Assembly: GCA_002314325.1 (NCBI GenBank)
Contig: DCFC01000052.1
Span: 7,635-12,680, forward strand
Length of the DNA stretch: 5,046 nt
Direction of reading: 5' to 3'
DNA from: Megamonas hypermegale
GTDB lineage: Bacteria; Bacillota; Negativicutes; Selenomonadales; Selenomonadaceae
The position numbers and the translations under genes are program-made. The notes under the pieces are model-generated. The model searched no databases, had not been told where the DNA came from, and worked only from the letters and a program-made list of their open reading frames with translations. This document shows positions 1-5,046 of the stretch, in pieces. Position 1 is the stretch's first letter; every line of letters begins with the position of its first letter.

Positions 1-180
1 TCGCTTCGCTCAAACATTTAAACAAAAAACACATCTAAATATTTTTCTTTTTAATAGCTAAAGCTACCGTGAAAATCTCTAACATGGATGAAAGTTTCAG
101 CATGAACAACGAATTATAGTGTCAACAACTCAAATTTAGTTCCTACTAAAAACAGAAGGCATGAACCAAATTCCAAATAT

Positions 181-250
181 TTCGAGCTGTTGTACAGACT
201 GTATTCATAAAACAGTTGCGAAGGCTCGCCCAGTGCAGCGACAGCGAAAC
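181..250. repeat. G/C-richer dyad-bearing block, probable interspersed repeat
   Basis: About 70 bases of clearly higher G+C than the A/T-rich DNA on both sides. It contains nested short dyads: CTGT-tgt-ACAG at 187-197, ACTGT/ACAGT at 198-202 and 212-216, and GCGA-aggc-TCGC at 218-229. It sits between the acn 3' hairpin and the window edge and has no gene-like open frame on either strand. A non-coding interspersed element is the most natural reading, but only one copy is visible here, so calling it a repeat is inference. Confidence 0.35.
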
Positions 251-270
251 GTAAAAAGGTTTTCTTTTTG

Positions 271-307
271 GTTCGTTTTTCTTTTGCCTTCTAAAAGAAA
301 AATGAAC
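271..307 (-). repeat. Long hairpin just downstream of acn, possible terminator or repeat unit
   Basis: The arms at 271-285 and 293-307 form a 15-bp stem with one G-U type pair and a 7-base loop. Read on the minus strand, the hairpin begins 12 bases after the acn stop codon, where a 3'-end structure for the acn transcript would be expected. It is not a textbook intrinsic terminator: the stem is mostly A/T and no clean U-run follows. A closely similar hairpin lies at 5007-5040 in mirror orientation, downstream of icd, which favours a repeat family that may also act as a transcript-end or mRNA-stabilising structure. Confidence 0.55.
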
Positions 308-319
308 TATTTTACTATT

Positions 320-2239
320 TTATTTACCCATTTTTATATAATTCAAACGGCCGCCAGCCATCAAAATGTCAATATCGAGCTGCGACAGCGTATGCGCCAC
401 TTCAAACGATGTGTTTTTCGTAGTGTTTACAACGGTCATATTCTTGCCCGGCTGCAAATCATGCAGGTCAGTAATTTTTAATACGTCGCCCTCATCTATA
501 TTATCATAATCAGCTTCATTCACGAAAGTGAACGGCACAATGCCGAAGTTTACGAGGTTTGCCAGATGAATGCGGGCAAAACTCTTGGCGATAACGGCTT
601 TAATACCGAGATACATCGGAGCCAGTGCGGCGTGTTCGCGGCTCGAACCCTGACCGTAGTTCTGGCCTGCTACGATAAAGCCGCCGCCGACTTCCTGACA
701 GTGTTTTTTGAAGCCCGGCTGTACATCGCGGAAGATAAACTCGGAGATTTTTTCAATATTGGAGCGGAACGGCAGTACCTTTGCCCCCGCCGGTGCGATA
801 TGGTCCGTCGTGATATTGTCGCCCACTTTGATTACTACCTGTTTTTCCACACTGTCCGGCAGCGGCGTATTTTCCGGCAGCGGTTTGATATTCGGTCCGC
901 GCACGATTTCCACCGTTTCCGGATAGTCTTTTTCCGGTGCGATAATCATCGTATCGTTTATAGCGAAATGGTCTGGTTCTGCCGGAATATCAAAATCAGC
1001 TTCGCGCGGGTCGGCAATACAGCCTTTAATCGCACTGTAAGCGGCAACTTCCGGCGAAACGAGGCATACATTAGCGCTGAGCGTGCCGCTTCTGCCGTAG
1101 AAATTGCGGTTGAACGTGCGCAGCGACCATGCGTTCGTAATCGGCGACTGACCCATACCGATACACGGACCGCAGGTGCATTCGAGCATTCTGGCGCCGC
1201 TGGCGATTAAATCAGTGAGCGCACCATTTTGCGACAGCATGGTGAGCACCTGTTTGGAGCCCGGTGAAATGCACAGCGAAACATTGTCGGCAACGACATG
1301 ATTTTTTAAAATGGAAGCAACAATCATCATATCGCGGTAGGATGAATTGGTGCAGCTGCCGATTGCCACCTGGTCGATTGTCTTACCGGCAACTTCACGC
1401 ACCGTTTTCACGGCATCAGGACTGTGCGGCATGGCAATCATCGGTTCCAAATCGTCAAGATTGATTTCATACGTTTCATCATAAACAGCATCATCATCAG
1501 CGCAAAGCGGCACGAAGCAGTCTTCGCGGTTCTGTTTACGCAAAAATTCATGCGTGATTTCATCGCTCGGGAAAATAGATGTCGTTGCGCCGAGTTCCGC
1601 GCCCATATTCGTGATGGTCGCACGCTGCGGAATATTGAGCGTCTTTACGCCGTCGCCCGTATATTCGATTACTTTGCCGACGCCGCCTTTTACGCTCATA
1701 ATCTGCAACACTTTCAGAATAATATCCTTCGAACTTACGCCCTTTTGCAGTCTGCCCGTAAGTTTCACGTTCACCACTTTCGGCATTTTCAGATTAAACG
1801 GTCTGCCCGCCATGGCACAGGCAACGTCCAATCCGCCCGCGCCCATAGCCAAGGCGCCGATACCGCCCGCCGTCGGCGTATGCGAGTCACTTCCGAGCAG
1901 TGTCTTGCCCGGTGCAGCAAAGCGTTCCAGATGAACCTGATGGCAGATGCCGTTGCCCGGACGGGAAAAATAAATACCGTGCTTTTTGGCCACCGTCTGC
2001 AAATATTTATGGTCATCAGCATTTTCAAAACCGCTCTGCAGCGTATTATGGTCAACATAACTTACGGAAAGTTCCGTTTTAACCTGGTCGACGCCCATTG
2101 CTTCCAACTGCAGATACGCCATCGTTCCCGTCGCATCCTGCGTCAGCGTCTGGTCAATCTTTATGGCAATCGGACTGCCTTTTTCCATAACGCCTTCCTG
2201 TAAATGAGTTTTTATGATTTTTTCTGTCAATGTAGGCAT
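320..2239 (-). CDS. acn: Aconitate hydratase (aconitase), 639-residue form
   Basis: This enzyme isomerises citrate to isocitrate through cis-aconitate in the cytoplasm, using a [4Fe-4S] cluster. The N-terminal part (about residues 5-410) carries the catalytic domains: QDATGTMA at 34-41, DSHTP at 118-122, and the cluster cysteines C296 (in GSCTNS), C356 and C359 (in CTCGPCIG). A linker leads to the C-terminal swivel domain (about 465-639), which has TTDHIAPAG at 477-485 and the substrate-binding YGQGSSREH at 528-536; S532 and R534 correspond to the catalytic serine and arginine of mitochondrial aconitase. The protein is shorter than E. coli AcnA or AcnB (near 890 and 865 residues) and fits the compact bacterial form of about 640. 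The start at 2239 is supported by a good ribosome binding site and by the family-typical opening TLTEKIIKTHL. The related isopropylmalate isomerase and homoaconitase are alternatives on motifs alone, but those are usually split into two subunits in bacteria, and the divergent gltA-icd operon settles the role. No key residue is missing. Confidence 0.96.
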   Translation of the reverse strand: MPTLTEKIIKTHLQEGVMEKGSPIAIKIDQTLTQDATGTMAYLQLEAMGVDQVKTELSVSYVDHNTLQSGFENADDHKYLQTVAKKHGIYFSRPGNGICHQVHLERFAAPGKTLLGSDSHTPTAGGIGALAMGAGGLDVACAMAGRPFNLKMPKVVNVKLTGRLQKGVSSKDIILKVLQIMSVKGGVGKVIEYTGDGVKTLNIPQRATITNMGAELGATTSIFPSDEITHEFLRKQNREDCFVPLCADDDAVYDETYEINLDDLEPMIAMPHSPDAVKTVREVAGKTIDQVAIGSCTNSSYRDMMIVASILKNHVVADNVSLCISPGSKQVLTMLSQNGALTDLIASGARMLECTCGPCIGMGQSPITNAWSLRTFNRNFYGRSGTLSANVCLVSPEVAAYSAIKGCIADPREADFDIPAEPDHFAINDTMIIAPEKDYPETVEIVRGPNIKPLPENTPLPDSVEKQVVIKVGDNITTDHIAPAGAKVLPFRSNIEKISEFIFRDVQPGFKKHCQEVGGGFIVAGQNYGQGSSREHAALAPMYLGIKAVIAKSFARIHLANLVNFGIVPFTFVNEADYDNIDEGDVLKITDLHDLQPGKNMTVVNTTKNTSFEVAHTLSQLDIDILMAGGRLNYIKMGK

Positions 2240-2246
2240 TTTTCAG

Positions 2247-2255
2247 CTTCCCTTC
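2247..2255 (-). promoter_or_regulatory. Ribosome binding site of acn
   Basis: On the minus strand this reads GAAGGGAAG, a purine-rich Shine-Dalgarno-like run ending 7 bases before the ATG at 2239. It supports that start over the internal methionine at residue 18. Confidence 0.75.
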
Positions 2256-2312
2256 ATTATAAAAATACAGTTTTAACGTAATTAATTTTTCTATTGAAAA
2301 AACAACATGTTC

Positions 2313-2342
2313 ATTATACCATAAAATTTATCTGAATGTGCA
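2313..2342 (-). promoter_or_regulatory. Predicted sigma-A promoter of acn
   Basis: On the minus strand a perfect TATAAT (2318-2313) is preceded, 18 bases upstream, by TGCACA (2342-2337), which matches four of six positions of the -35 consensus. Transcription would begin near 2305 and give a leader of roughly 65 bases before the acn start. An 8-bp palindrome AACATGTT (2304-2311) sits at the expected start site. In A/T-rich DNA the -10 box alone is weak evidence, but its position and orientation suit acn. Confidence 0.55.
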
Positions 2343-2349
2343 TTTATAC

Positions 2350-2363
2350 TGTATACATGTACA
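2350..2363. promoter_or_regulatory. Palindromic motif between the divergent promoters
   Basis: The 14-base sequence TGTATACATGTACA is an imperfect dyad that contains the perfect palindromes GTATAC (2351-2356) and TACATGTA (2354-2361). It lies just upstream of the predicted acn -35 box and about 30 bases upstream of the gltA -35 box. A regulator bound here could affect both directions. I cannot assign it to a known regulator, and short palindromes are common in A/T-rich DNA. Confidence 0.25.
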
Positions 2364-2394
2364 AAAAAATACTTTATTTTGTGTATATTTATAT

Positions 2395-2423
2395 TTTATA
2401 ATACGTTGTATTTGTGTTATAAT
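2395..2423 (+). promoter_or_regulatory. Predicted extended -10 promoter of gltA-icd
   Basis: A perfect TATAAT (2418-2423) is preceded by TG one base upstream, forming the extended -10 motif TGTTATAAT at 2415-2423. The -35 candidate TTTATA (2395-2400) lies 17 bases upstream and matches four of six consensus positions. Transcription would start near 2430, leaving a leader of about 75 bases before the gltA start at 2507. This is the strongest plus-strand promoter in the region and would drive both gltA and icd. Confidence 0.65.
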
Positions 2424-2455
2424 AGACAATGTTATTCTCATATACAACACGTATT
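2400..2455. repeat. Imperfect inverted repeat flanking the gltA promoter core
   Basis: The left arm AATACGTTGTAT (2400-2411) matches the reverse complement of the right arm ATACAACACGTATT (2442-2455) at all 12 positions if two extra bases are allowed in the right arm. The arms bracket the -10 box and the predicted transcription start. Because the left arm lies upstream of the start, the dyad would act in DNA rather than as an RNA hairpin. A pair of operator half-sites is possible; the protein is unknown. Confidence 0.35.
2412..2429. promoter_or_regulatory. Rex-like operator candidate over the gltA -10 box
   Basis: The 18-base sequence TTGTGTTATAATAGACAA has the TTGT-N10-ACAA architecture of sites for the redox repressor Rex, which senses the NADH/NAD+ ratio in Bacillota. 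Compared with the consensus TTGTGAAWWWWTTCACAA it matches 14 of 18 positions; the mismatches are the two inner bases on each side. It completely covers the -10 box, as a repressor site should. Control of an NADH-forming pathway by Rex is plausible, but a match of this quality in A/T-rich DNA can arise by chance. Confidence 0.3.
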
Positions 2456-2490
2456 TATTTTATTTTGTTATTTTTTTGCTATTTTGTAAT

Positions 2491-2497
2491 AAAGGGG
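2491..2497 (+). promoter_or_regulatory. Ribosome binding site of gltA
   Basis: AAAGGGG ends 9 bases before the ATG at 2507. This decides the start: an in-frame ATG 26 codons upstream (2429) has no ribosome binding site and lies practically at the predicted transcription start. Confidence 0.8.
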
Positions 2498-2506
2498 AAA
2501 ACTTAC

Positions 2507-3844
2507 ATGGACAATACGTTTCTCGCTCAATTTTACGGGAAATCTCAGATTTATACAGATATTCCCAATCATTTATACAAAGACTTCAACGTAAAAAAAG
2601 GTCTGCGCAACGAAGACGGCACCGGTGTGCTCGTCGGCCTTACGCGCGTTGCCGATGTTGTCGGCTACAAATATGACGACGAAGGGCATAAAATCGATAC
2701 GGAAGGCACATTGTATTTCCGCGGCATCGACATCAACGAAATCGTCAAAAACCGCAACGGTCTGCGCTACATCTACGAAGAAGCCTGCTTTCTGCTGCTG
2801 TTCGGCTATTTGCCGAAACAGAATGAACTGGACAACTTCTGCAAGCTCCTGCAGGAAAACTACGAACTGCCGGATGATTTTCTGGAAATGAACCTTTTGC
2901 GCATGCCGGGCAAAAATCTCATGAACAAATTACAGCATGCTATTTTAACGCTGTATAACTATGATAAAGACCCGGATAACACGGACGTTTATCAGACACT
3001 TTTAAAAGGCGTGCAGATTATGGCGAAACTACCGTCCATCGCCTGCTATGCCTACCAGTCCAAAATGCACTATTATGAACATAAAAGCCTTGTAATCCAC
3101 TATCCGCGCAAAGATTATTCTACGGCGGAAAATATTTTATACATGCTCCGTCCTGACAGCAAATTCAGTGAAAAAGAAGCCAATCTGCTCGATATAATGC
3201 TGCTCATCCATGCCGACCACGGCGGCGGTAACAACTCCACTTTCACCAACGTTGTCATCTCCTCCACCGATACGGACATCTACTCCGCCGTATCCGGCTC
3301 CATCGGCTCGCTCAAAGGACCGCGCCACGGCGGTGCCAATATAAAAGTGGCTTTAATGATGGATGCCGTAATCTCGGAAATCGGCTATACGCGCGACGAC
3401 AACCAGATTAAAGATATCGTACTGAAACTTTTAAACAAACAGTTCTACAACAAATCCGGTCTTGTATACGGCTTCGGCCATGCTGTTTATACACTTTCCG
3501 ACCCGCGCGCCGAAATACTGCGCCATTACTGCGGCGTCGTTGCCCGCGAAAAAGGACGCGAAGAAGAATTTGAATTCTATCTGCGCTTTGAACGCATTGT
3601 TAAAGAAACCCTGATGGAAATAAAAGGTCTCACGGCCTGCGCCAACGTCGACTTTTACAGCGGCTTCGCCTACGATATGCTCGGCATTCCGCGCGATATG
3701 TTTACGCCGCTGTTCGTCATCAGCCGTATGGTGGGCTGGCTCGCGCACAATATCGAAAACAAACTGTACGACGGCAGAATTATGCGTCCGGCGACAAAAT
3801 ATGTCGGTGAACTGAACGAATACATTCCAATGGAAGAAAGATGA
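2507..3844 (+). CDS. gltA: Citrate synthase (Si-type, GltA family)
   Basis: This cytoplasmic enzyme condenses acetyl-CoA with oxaloacetate to citrate, the entry step of the pathway completed by acn and icd. The 445-residue product is a full-length, mostly helical citrate synthase. The catalytic triad is visible: H274 in GPRHGGAN, H325 in YGFGHAVY and D382 in NVDFYSG. Oxaloacetate-contacting positions are also present: H238 in HADHGGGNNST, R334 after the second histidine, R407 in SRMVGWLAHN and R427 in IMRPATKYVG. The start at 2507 is chosen for its ribosome binding site; the longer frame from 2429 would add a hydrophobic, A/T-encoded stretch that looks like translated leader. It belongs to the GltA superfamily, not to the Re-citrate synthases of some clostridia, which resemble isopropylmalate synthase. 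2-Methylcitrate synthase is the main alternative, but the icd and acn neighbours and the absence of prp genes favour citrate. Cotranscribed with icd. Confidence 0.96.
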   Translation: MDNTFLAQFYGKSQIYTDIPNHLYKDFNVKKGLRNEDGTGVLVGLTRVADVVGYKYDDEGHKIDTEGTLYFRGIDINEIVKNRNGLRYIYEEACFLLLFGYLPKQNELDNFCKLLQENYELPDDFLEMNLLRMPGKNLMNKLQHAILTLYNYDKDPDNTDVYQTLLKGVQIMAKLPSIACYAYQSKMHYYEHKSLVIHYPRKDYSTAENILYMLRPDSKFSEKEANLLDIMLLIHADHGGGNNSTFTNVVISSTDTDIYSAVSGSIGSLKGPRHGGANIKVALMMDAVISEIGYTRDDNQIKDIVLKLLNKQFYNKSGLVYGFGHAVYTLSDPRAEILRHYCGVVAREKGREEEFEFYLRFERIVKETLMEIKGLTACANVDFYSGFAYDMLGIPRDMFTPLFVISRMVGWLAHNIENKLYDGRIMRPATKYVGELNEYIPMEER

Positions 3845-3848
3845 GGAA
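3843..3848 (+). promoter_or_regulatory. Ribosome binding site of icd overlapping the gltA stop
   Basis: The run GAGGAA begins inside the TGA stop codon of gltA (3842-3844), and its GAGG core lies 8 bases before the icd ATG at 3855. Ribosomes finishing gltA would therefore end on the icd initiation site, so translational coupling of the two enzymes is likely. Confidence 0.7.
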
Positions 3849-3854
3849 TACTAA

Positions 3855-4853
3855 ATGACAAAAACAATCACAGTCTTCAAAGGCGACGGTATCGGTCCGG
3901 AAATCACCGACGCCGTGCTTAAAATTCTAAACGCCGCCGGTGCCGACCTCAACTATGAAATTTTCAATGTCGGCGCCAAAGAATATGAAACAAACGGTAA
4001 ATTAATTCCCGACGCGGCTTTTGCCTCTTTCGACAAAAACAAGGTGCTTTTAAAATCCCCGATTACGACGCCTGTCGGCAAAGGCTTCCGCTCACTCAAC
4101 GTAACACTGCGCAAAAAATATGACCTGTACGCCAATATCCGTCCGGCAAAATCAAATAAAGCCGTAAAAACACCGTTTGATAATGTGGATTTAATCGTAT
4201 TCCGCGAAAACACGGAAGACCTTTATGTCGGAGTGGAACAGCAGATTGACGAAAATACTGTTCATGCTACGAAAATAATCACCCGCGCCGCCAGTGAAAG
4301 AATTATCAAAGACGCATTCGAATATGCCGTAGCACACAATCGCCGTAAAGTAACCTGCGTACACAAGGCCAATATCCTGAAAATGAGCGACGGACTGTTT
4401 CTTAGCATTTTCTACGATATCGCCAAGAAATATCCGCAAATCAAAGCCGATGACAAAATCGTCGACAATACGTGTATGCAGCTTGTCATGAACCCGCAAC
4501 AGTTCGACATCATGGTAATGCCGAACCTCTACGGCGATATTGTCTCCGACCTCACCAGCGGTCTAATCGGCGGACTGGGTCTTTTGCCATCCAGCAATCT
4601 CGGCAAGGACTACGCCATGTTTGAAGCCGTACATGGCAGCGCACCGGATATTGCCGGCAAACACATCGCCAACCCGACGGCGCTTTTATGGTCAGCCTGC
4701 ATGATGCTCGAATATCTCGGTCAAGACAAAACAGCCGGCAAAATCAGAAAAGCCGTTGATGAAGTGCTGAACGAAGGAAAACACCTCACACCGGATTTGC
4801 ACGGCACGGCTACAACAGAAGAATACTGCGAAGCTATTATTGCTAAGCTTTAA
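3855..4853 (+). CDS. icd: Isocitrate dehydrogenase, NAD-type short form
   Basis: This enzyme oxidatively decarboxylates isocitrate to 2-oxoglutarate and CO2 in the cytoplasm. The 332-residue protein belongs to the isocitrate/isopropylmalate dehydrogenase family. By alignment of motif spacing with E. coli Icd, the substrate and metal residues are S80 and N82 (in [10 protein letters not shown]), R86, R96, R117, Y124 (in [10 protein letters not shown]), K171, D204, D228 and D232. The RSLN motif marks an isocitrate rather than isopropylmalate enzyme. In the cofactor loop [10 protein letters not shown] (260-269), D265 and I266 replace the Lys-Tyr pair that binds the NADP phosphate in E. coli, so NAD+ is the predicted cofactor. 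Its length fits the NAD-dependent short forms of about 330-335 residues, not the NADP enzymes of about 420. It lies 10 bp after gltA in the same operon and is followed by a strong terminator, so it is the last gene. Homoisocitrate or tartrate dehydrogenase are less likely given the neighbours. Confidence 0.94.
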   Translation: MTKTITVFKGDGIGPEITDAVLKILNAAGADLNYEIFNVGAKEYETNGKLIPDAAFASFDKNKVLLKSPITTPVGKGFRSLNVTLRKKYDLYANIRPAKSNKAVKTPFDNVDLIVFRENTEDLYVGVEQQIDENTVHATKIITRAASERIIKDAFEYAVAHNRRKVTCVHKANILKMSDGLFLSIFYDIAKKYPQIKADDKIVDNTCMQLVMNPQQFDIMVMPNLYGDIVSDLTSGLIGGLGLLPSSNLGKDYAMFEAVHGSAPDIAGKHIANPTALLWSACMMLEYLGQDKTAGKIRKAVDEVLNEGKHLTPDLHGTATTEEYCEAIIAKL

Positions 4854-4860
4854 TAATCAC

Positions 4861-4903
4861 ATAAAAAAACTGTTGCTTAAATTAAATGCAACAGTTTTTT
4901 TAT
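4861..4903 (+). terminator. Intrinsic terminator of the gltA-icd operon
   Basis: The arms 4861-4876 and 4888-4903 pair perfectly over 16 bp. A CTGTTGC/GCAACAG core is flanked by seven A-T pairs that supply the U-run (4895-4901), and the loop is 11 bases. The hairpin starts 8 bases after the icd stop. The A-run on its left arm means it could also stop transcripts arriving from the right. Confidence 0.92.
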
Positions 4904-4942
4904 TACTCGCAGATTTCTATTTACTAAGTTCAATTAAAGAAA

Positions 4943-4957
4943 GTGCCTGTTCGGCAC
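4943..4957. other. Small G/C hairpin in the 3' intergenic region
   Basis: GTGCC-tgttc-GGCAC forms a 5-bp stem with a 5-base loop in otherwise A/T-rich DNA between the operon terminator and the terminal hairpin. No U-run follows, so it is not a terminator. Its role is unknown. Confidence 0.3.
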
Positions 4958-5006
4958 AATATACGTTAAAAATAGTTATTTATTAATTTATTCTTATATT
5001 GCGCCG

Positions 5007-5040
5007 GGCAATTTTTCTTTGAAGGCAAAGAAAAGTTGCC
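5007..5040 (+). repeat. Long hairpin similar to the one downstream of acn
   Basis: The arms 5007-5021 and 5026-5040 form a 15-bp stem with one G-U type pair and the loop AAGG. The core (TTTTTCTTT, then GAAGGC, then AAAGAAAA) matches the minus-strand reading of the 271-307 hairpin, and an A-rich run follows in both. Both hairpins therefore point outward from the three-gene block. The copy is cut by the window edge just after the stem, so its full extent is unknown. Confidence 0.55.
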
Positions 5041-5046
5041 GAAAAA

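Larger units (their letters stand above)
1..319. other. Intergenic region downstream of acn, no supported gene
   Basis: This stretch lies beyond the acn stop codon and runs to the window edge. I see no credible gene in it. A plus-strand open frame starting at 161 runs into the antisense of acn, has no ribosome binding site and is best read as chance. A 22-codon minus-strand frame (103 down to 35) also lacks a ribosome binding site. What can be seen is a G/C-richer block at about 181-250, a 15-bp hairpin at 271-307, and small dyads at 55-66 (TAGCT-aa-AGCTA) and 135-150 (TTTAGT-tcct-ACTAAA). The rest is A/T-rich. The mix of short dyads and an abrupt composition change looks like repeat-derived intergenic DNA. 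Confidence 0.6.

Noticed and set aside
35..103. A 22-codon minus-strand frame preceded by a TATAAT (118-113)
   Set aside because: No ribosome binding site, and no acceptable -35 box at 17-18 bases; the nearby TTGACA is only two bases from the TATAAT. Chance is the simplest explanation.
161..481. A 106-codon open frame on the plus strand downstream of acn
   Set aside because: Starts in repeat-like DNA, passes through the 271-307 hairpin and into the antisense of acn. No convincing ribosome binding site or family resemblance.
566..1210. A 214-codon open frame on the plus strand opposite acn
   Set aside because: Antisense shadow of acn with low-complexity Arg/Phe-rich composition and no recognisable motif.
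1424..2203. A 259-codon open frame on the plus strand opposite acn
   Set aside because: It lies wholly antisense to a well-supported aconitase gene, and its Arg/His/Phe/Ala-rich translation is typical of an antisense shadow. No ribosome binding site or recognisable domain.
2313..2331. CcpC-type or LexA-type operator near the acn promoter (ATAAAATTTAT at 2321-2331, AACATGTT at 2304-2311)
   Set aside because: The spacing does not fit the ATAA-N7-TTAT form of CcpC boxes, and the palindrome lacks the GAAC-N4-GTTC pattern of Gram-positive LexA sites.
2429..2506. A 26-codon N-terminal extension of citrate synthase, hydrophobic and membrane-like
   Set aside because: The upstream ATG lies practically at the predicted transcription start and has no ribosome binding site. 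The extension is encoded by A/T-rich leader DNA, while the ATG at 2507 has a strong AAAGGGG site. A leaderless start is possible but unsupported.
4917..4979. Short minus-strand frame between stops, ending CAEQALSLIELSK, resembling a gene end
   Set aside because: Only about 20 codons between stop codons and no start or upstream coding sequence. Could be a decayed remnant, but nothing supports it.
1..5046. CRISPR array, tRNA, rRNA or insertion sequence
   Set aside because: No regularly spaced direct repeats, no tRNA-like cloverleaf, no rRNA-like segments and no transposase fragments were seen.

Overview
The window holds one compact, complete block for the oxidative arm of the citric acid cycle. 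Three intact genes lie around a shared A/T-rich control region: aconitase (acn) on the minus strand, and citrate synthase (gltA) followed by NAD-type isocitrate dehydrogenase (icd) on the plus strand. Together they take oxaloacetate plus acetyl-CoA through citrate and isocitrate to 2-oxoglutarate, the carbon skeleton for glutamate. No other cycle enzyme is encoded here, so in an anaerobe this block would most naturally serve glutamate synthesis. That role is inference from gene content, not something the sequence proves.

Layout: 1-319 is a non-coding stretch. It contains a locally G/C-richer block (about 181-250) and a 15-bp hairpin (271-307) just past the acn stop. acn runs from 2239 down to 320. 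Positions 2240-2506 form the divergent regulatory region, with one plausible promoter per direction, a Rex-like inverted repeat over the gltA -10 box, a larger imperfect dyad around that promoter, and a small palindrome between the two promoters. gltA (2507-3844) and icd (3855-4853) are 10 bp apart, and the icd ribosome binding site overlaps the gltA stop codon, so they are almost certainly one operon. A strong intrinsic terminator follows (4861-4903). The last 140 bases are non-coding and end in a second hairpin (5007-5040) that closely resembles the one downstream of acn, in mirror orientation.

Organism: strong purine-rich ribosome binding sites, very A/T-rich intergenic DNA beside moderate-G/C genes, a 639-residue aconitase, a 445-residue citrate synthase and a short NAD-type isocitrate dehydrogenase suggest an anaerobic member of the Bacillota. 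The Negativicutes are my best guess from the general look of the genes and hairpin repeats, but the genus cannot be fixed from this window.

The genes look ordinary and complete, with all expected catalytic residues present. I do not see an undescribed enzymatic system. The items worth a second look are the regulatory region and the pair of related hairpins flanking the block.
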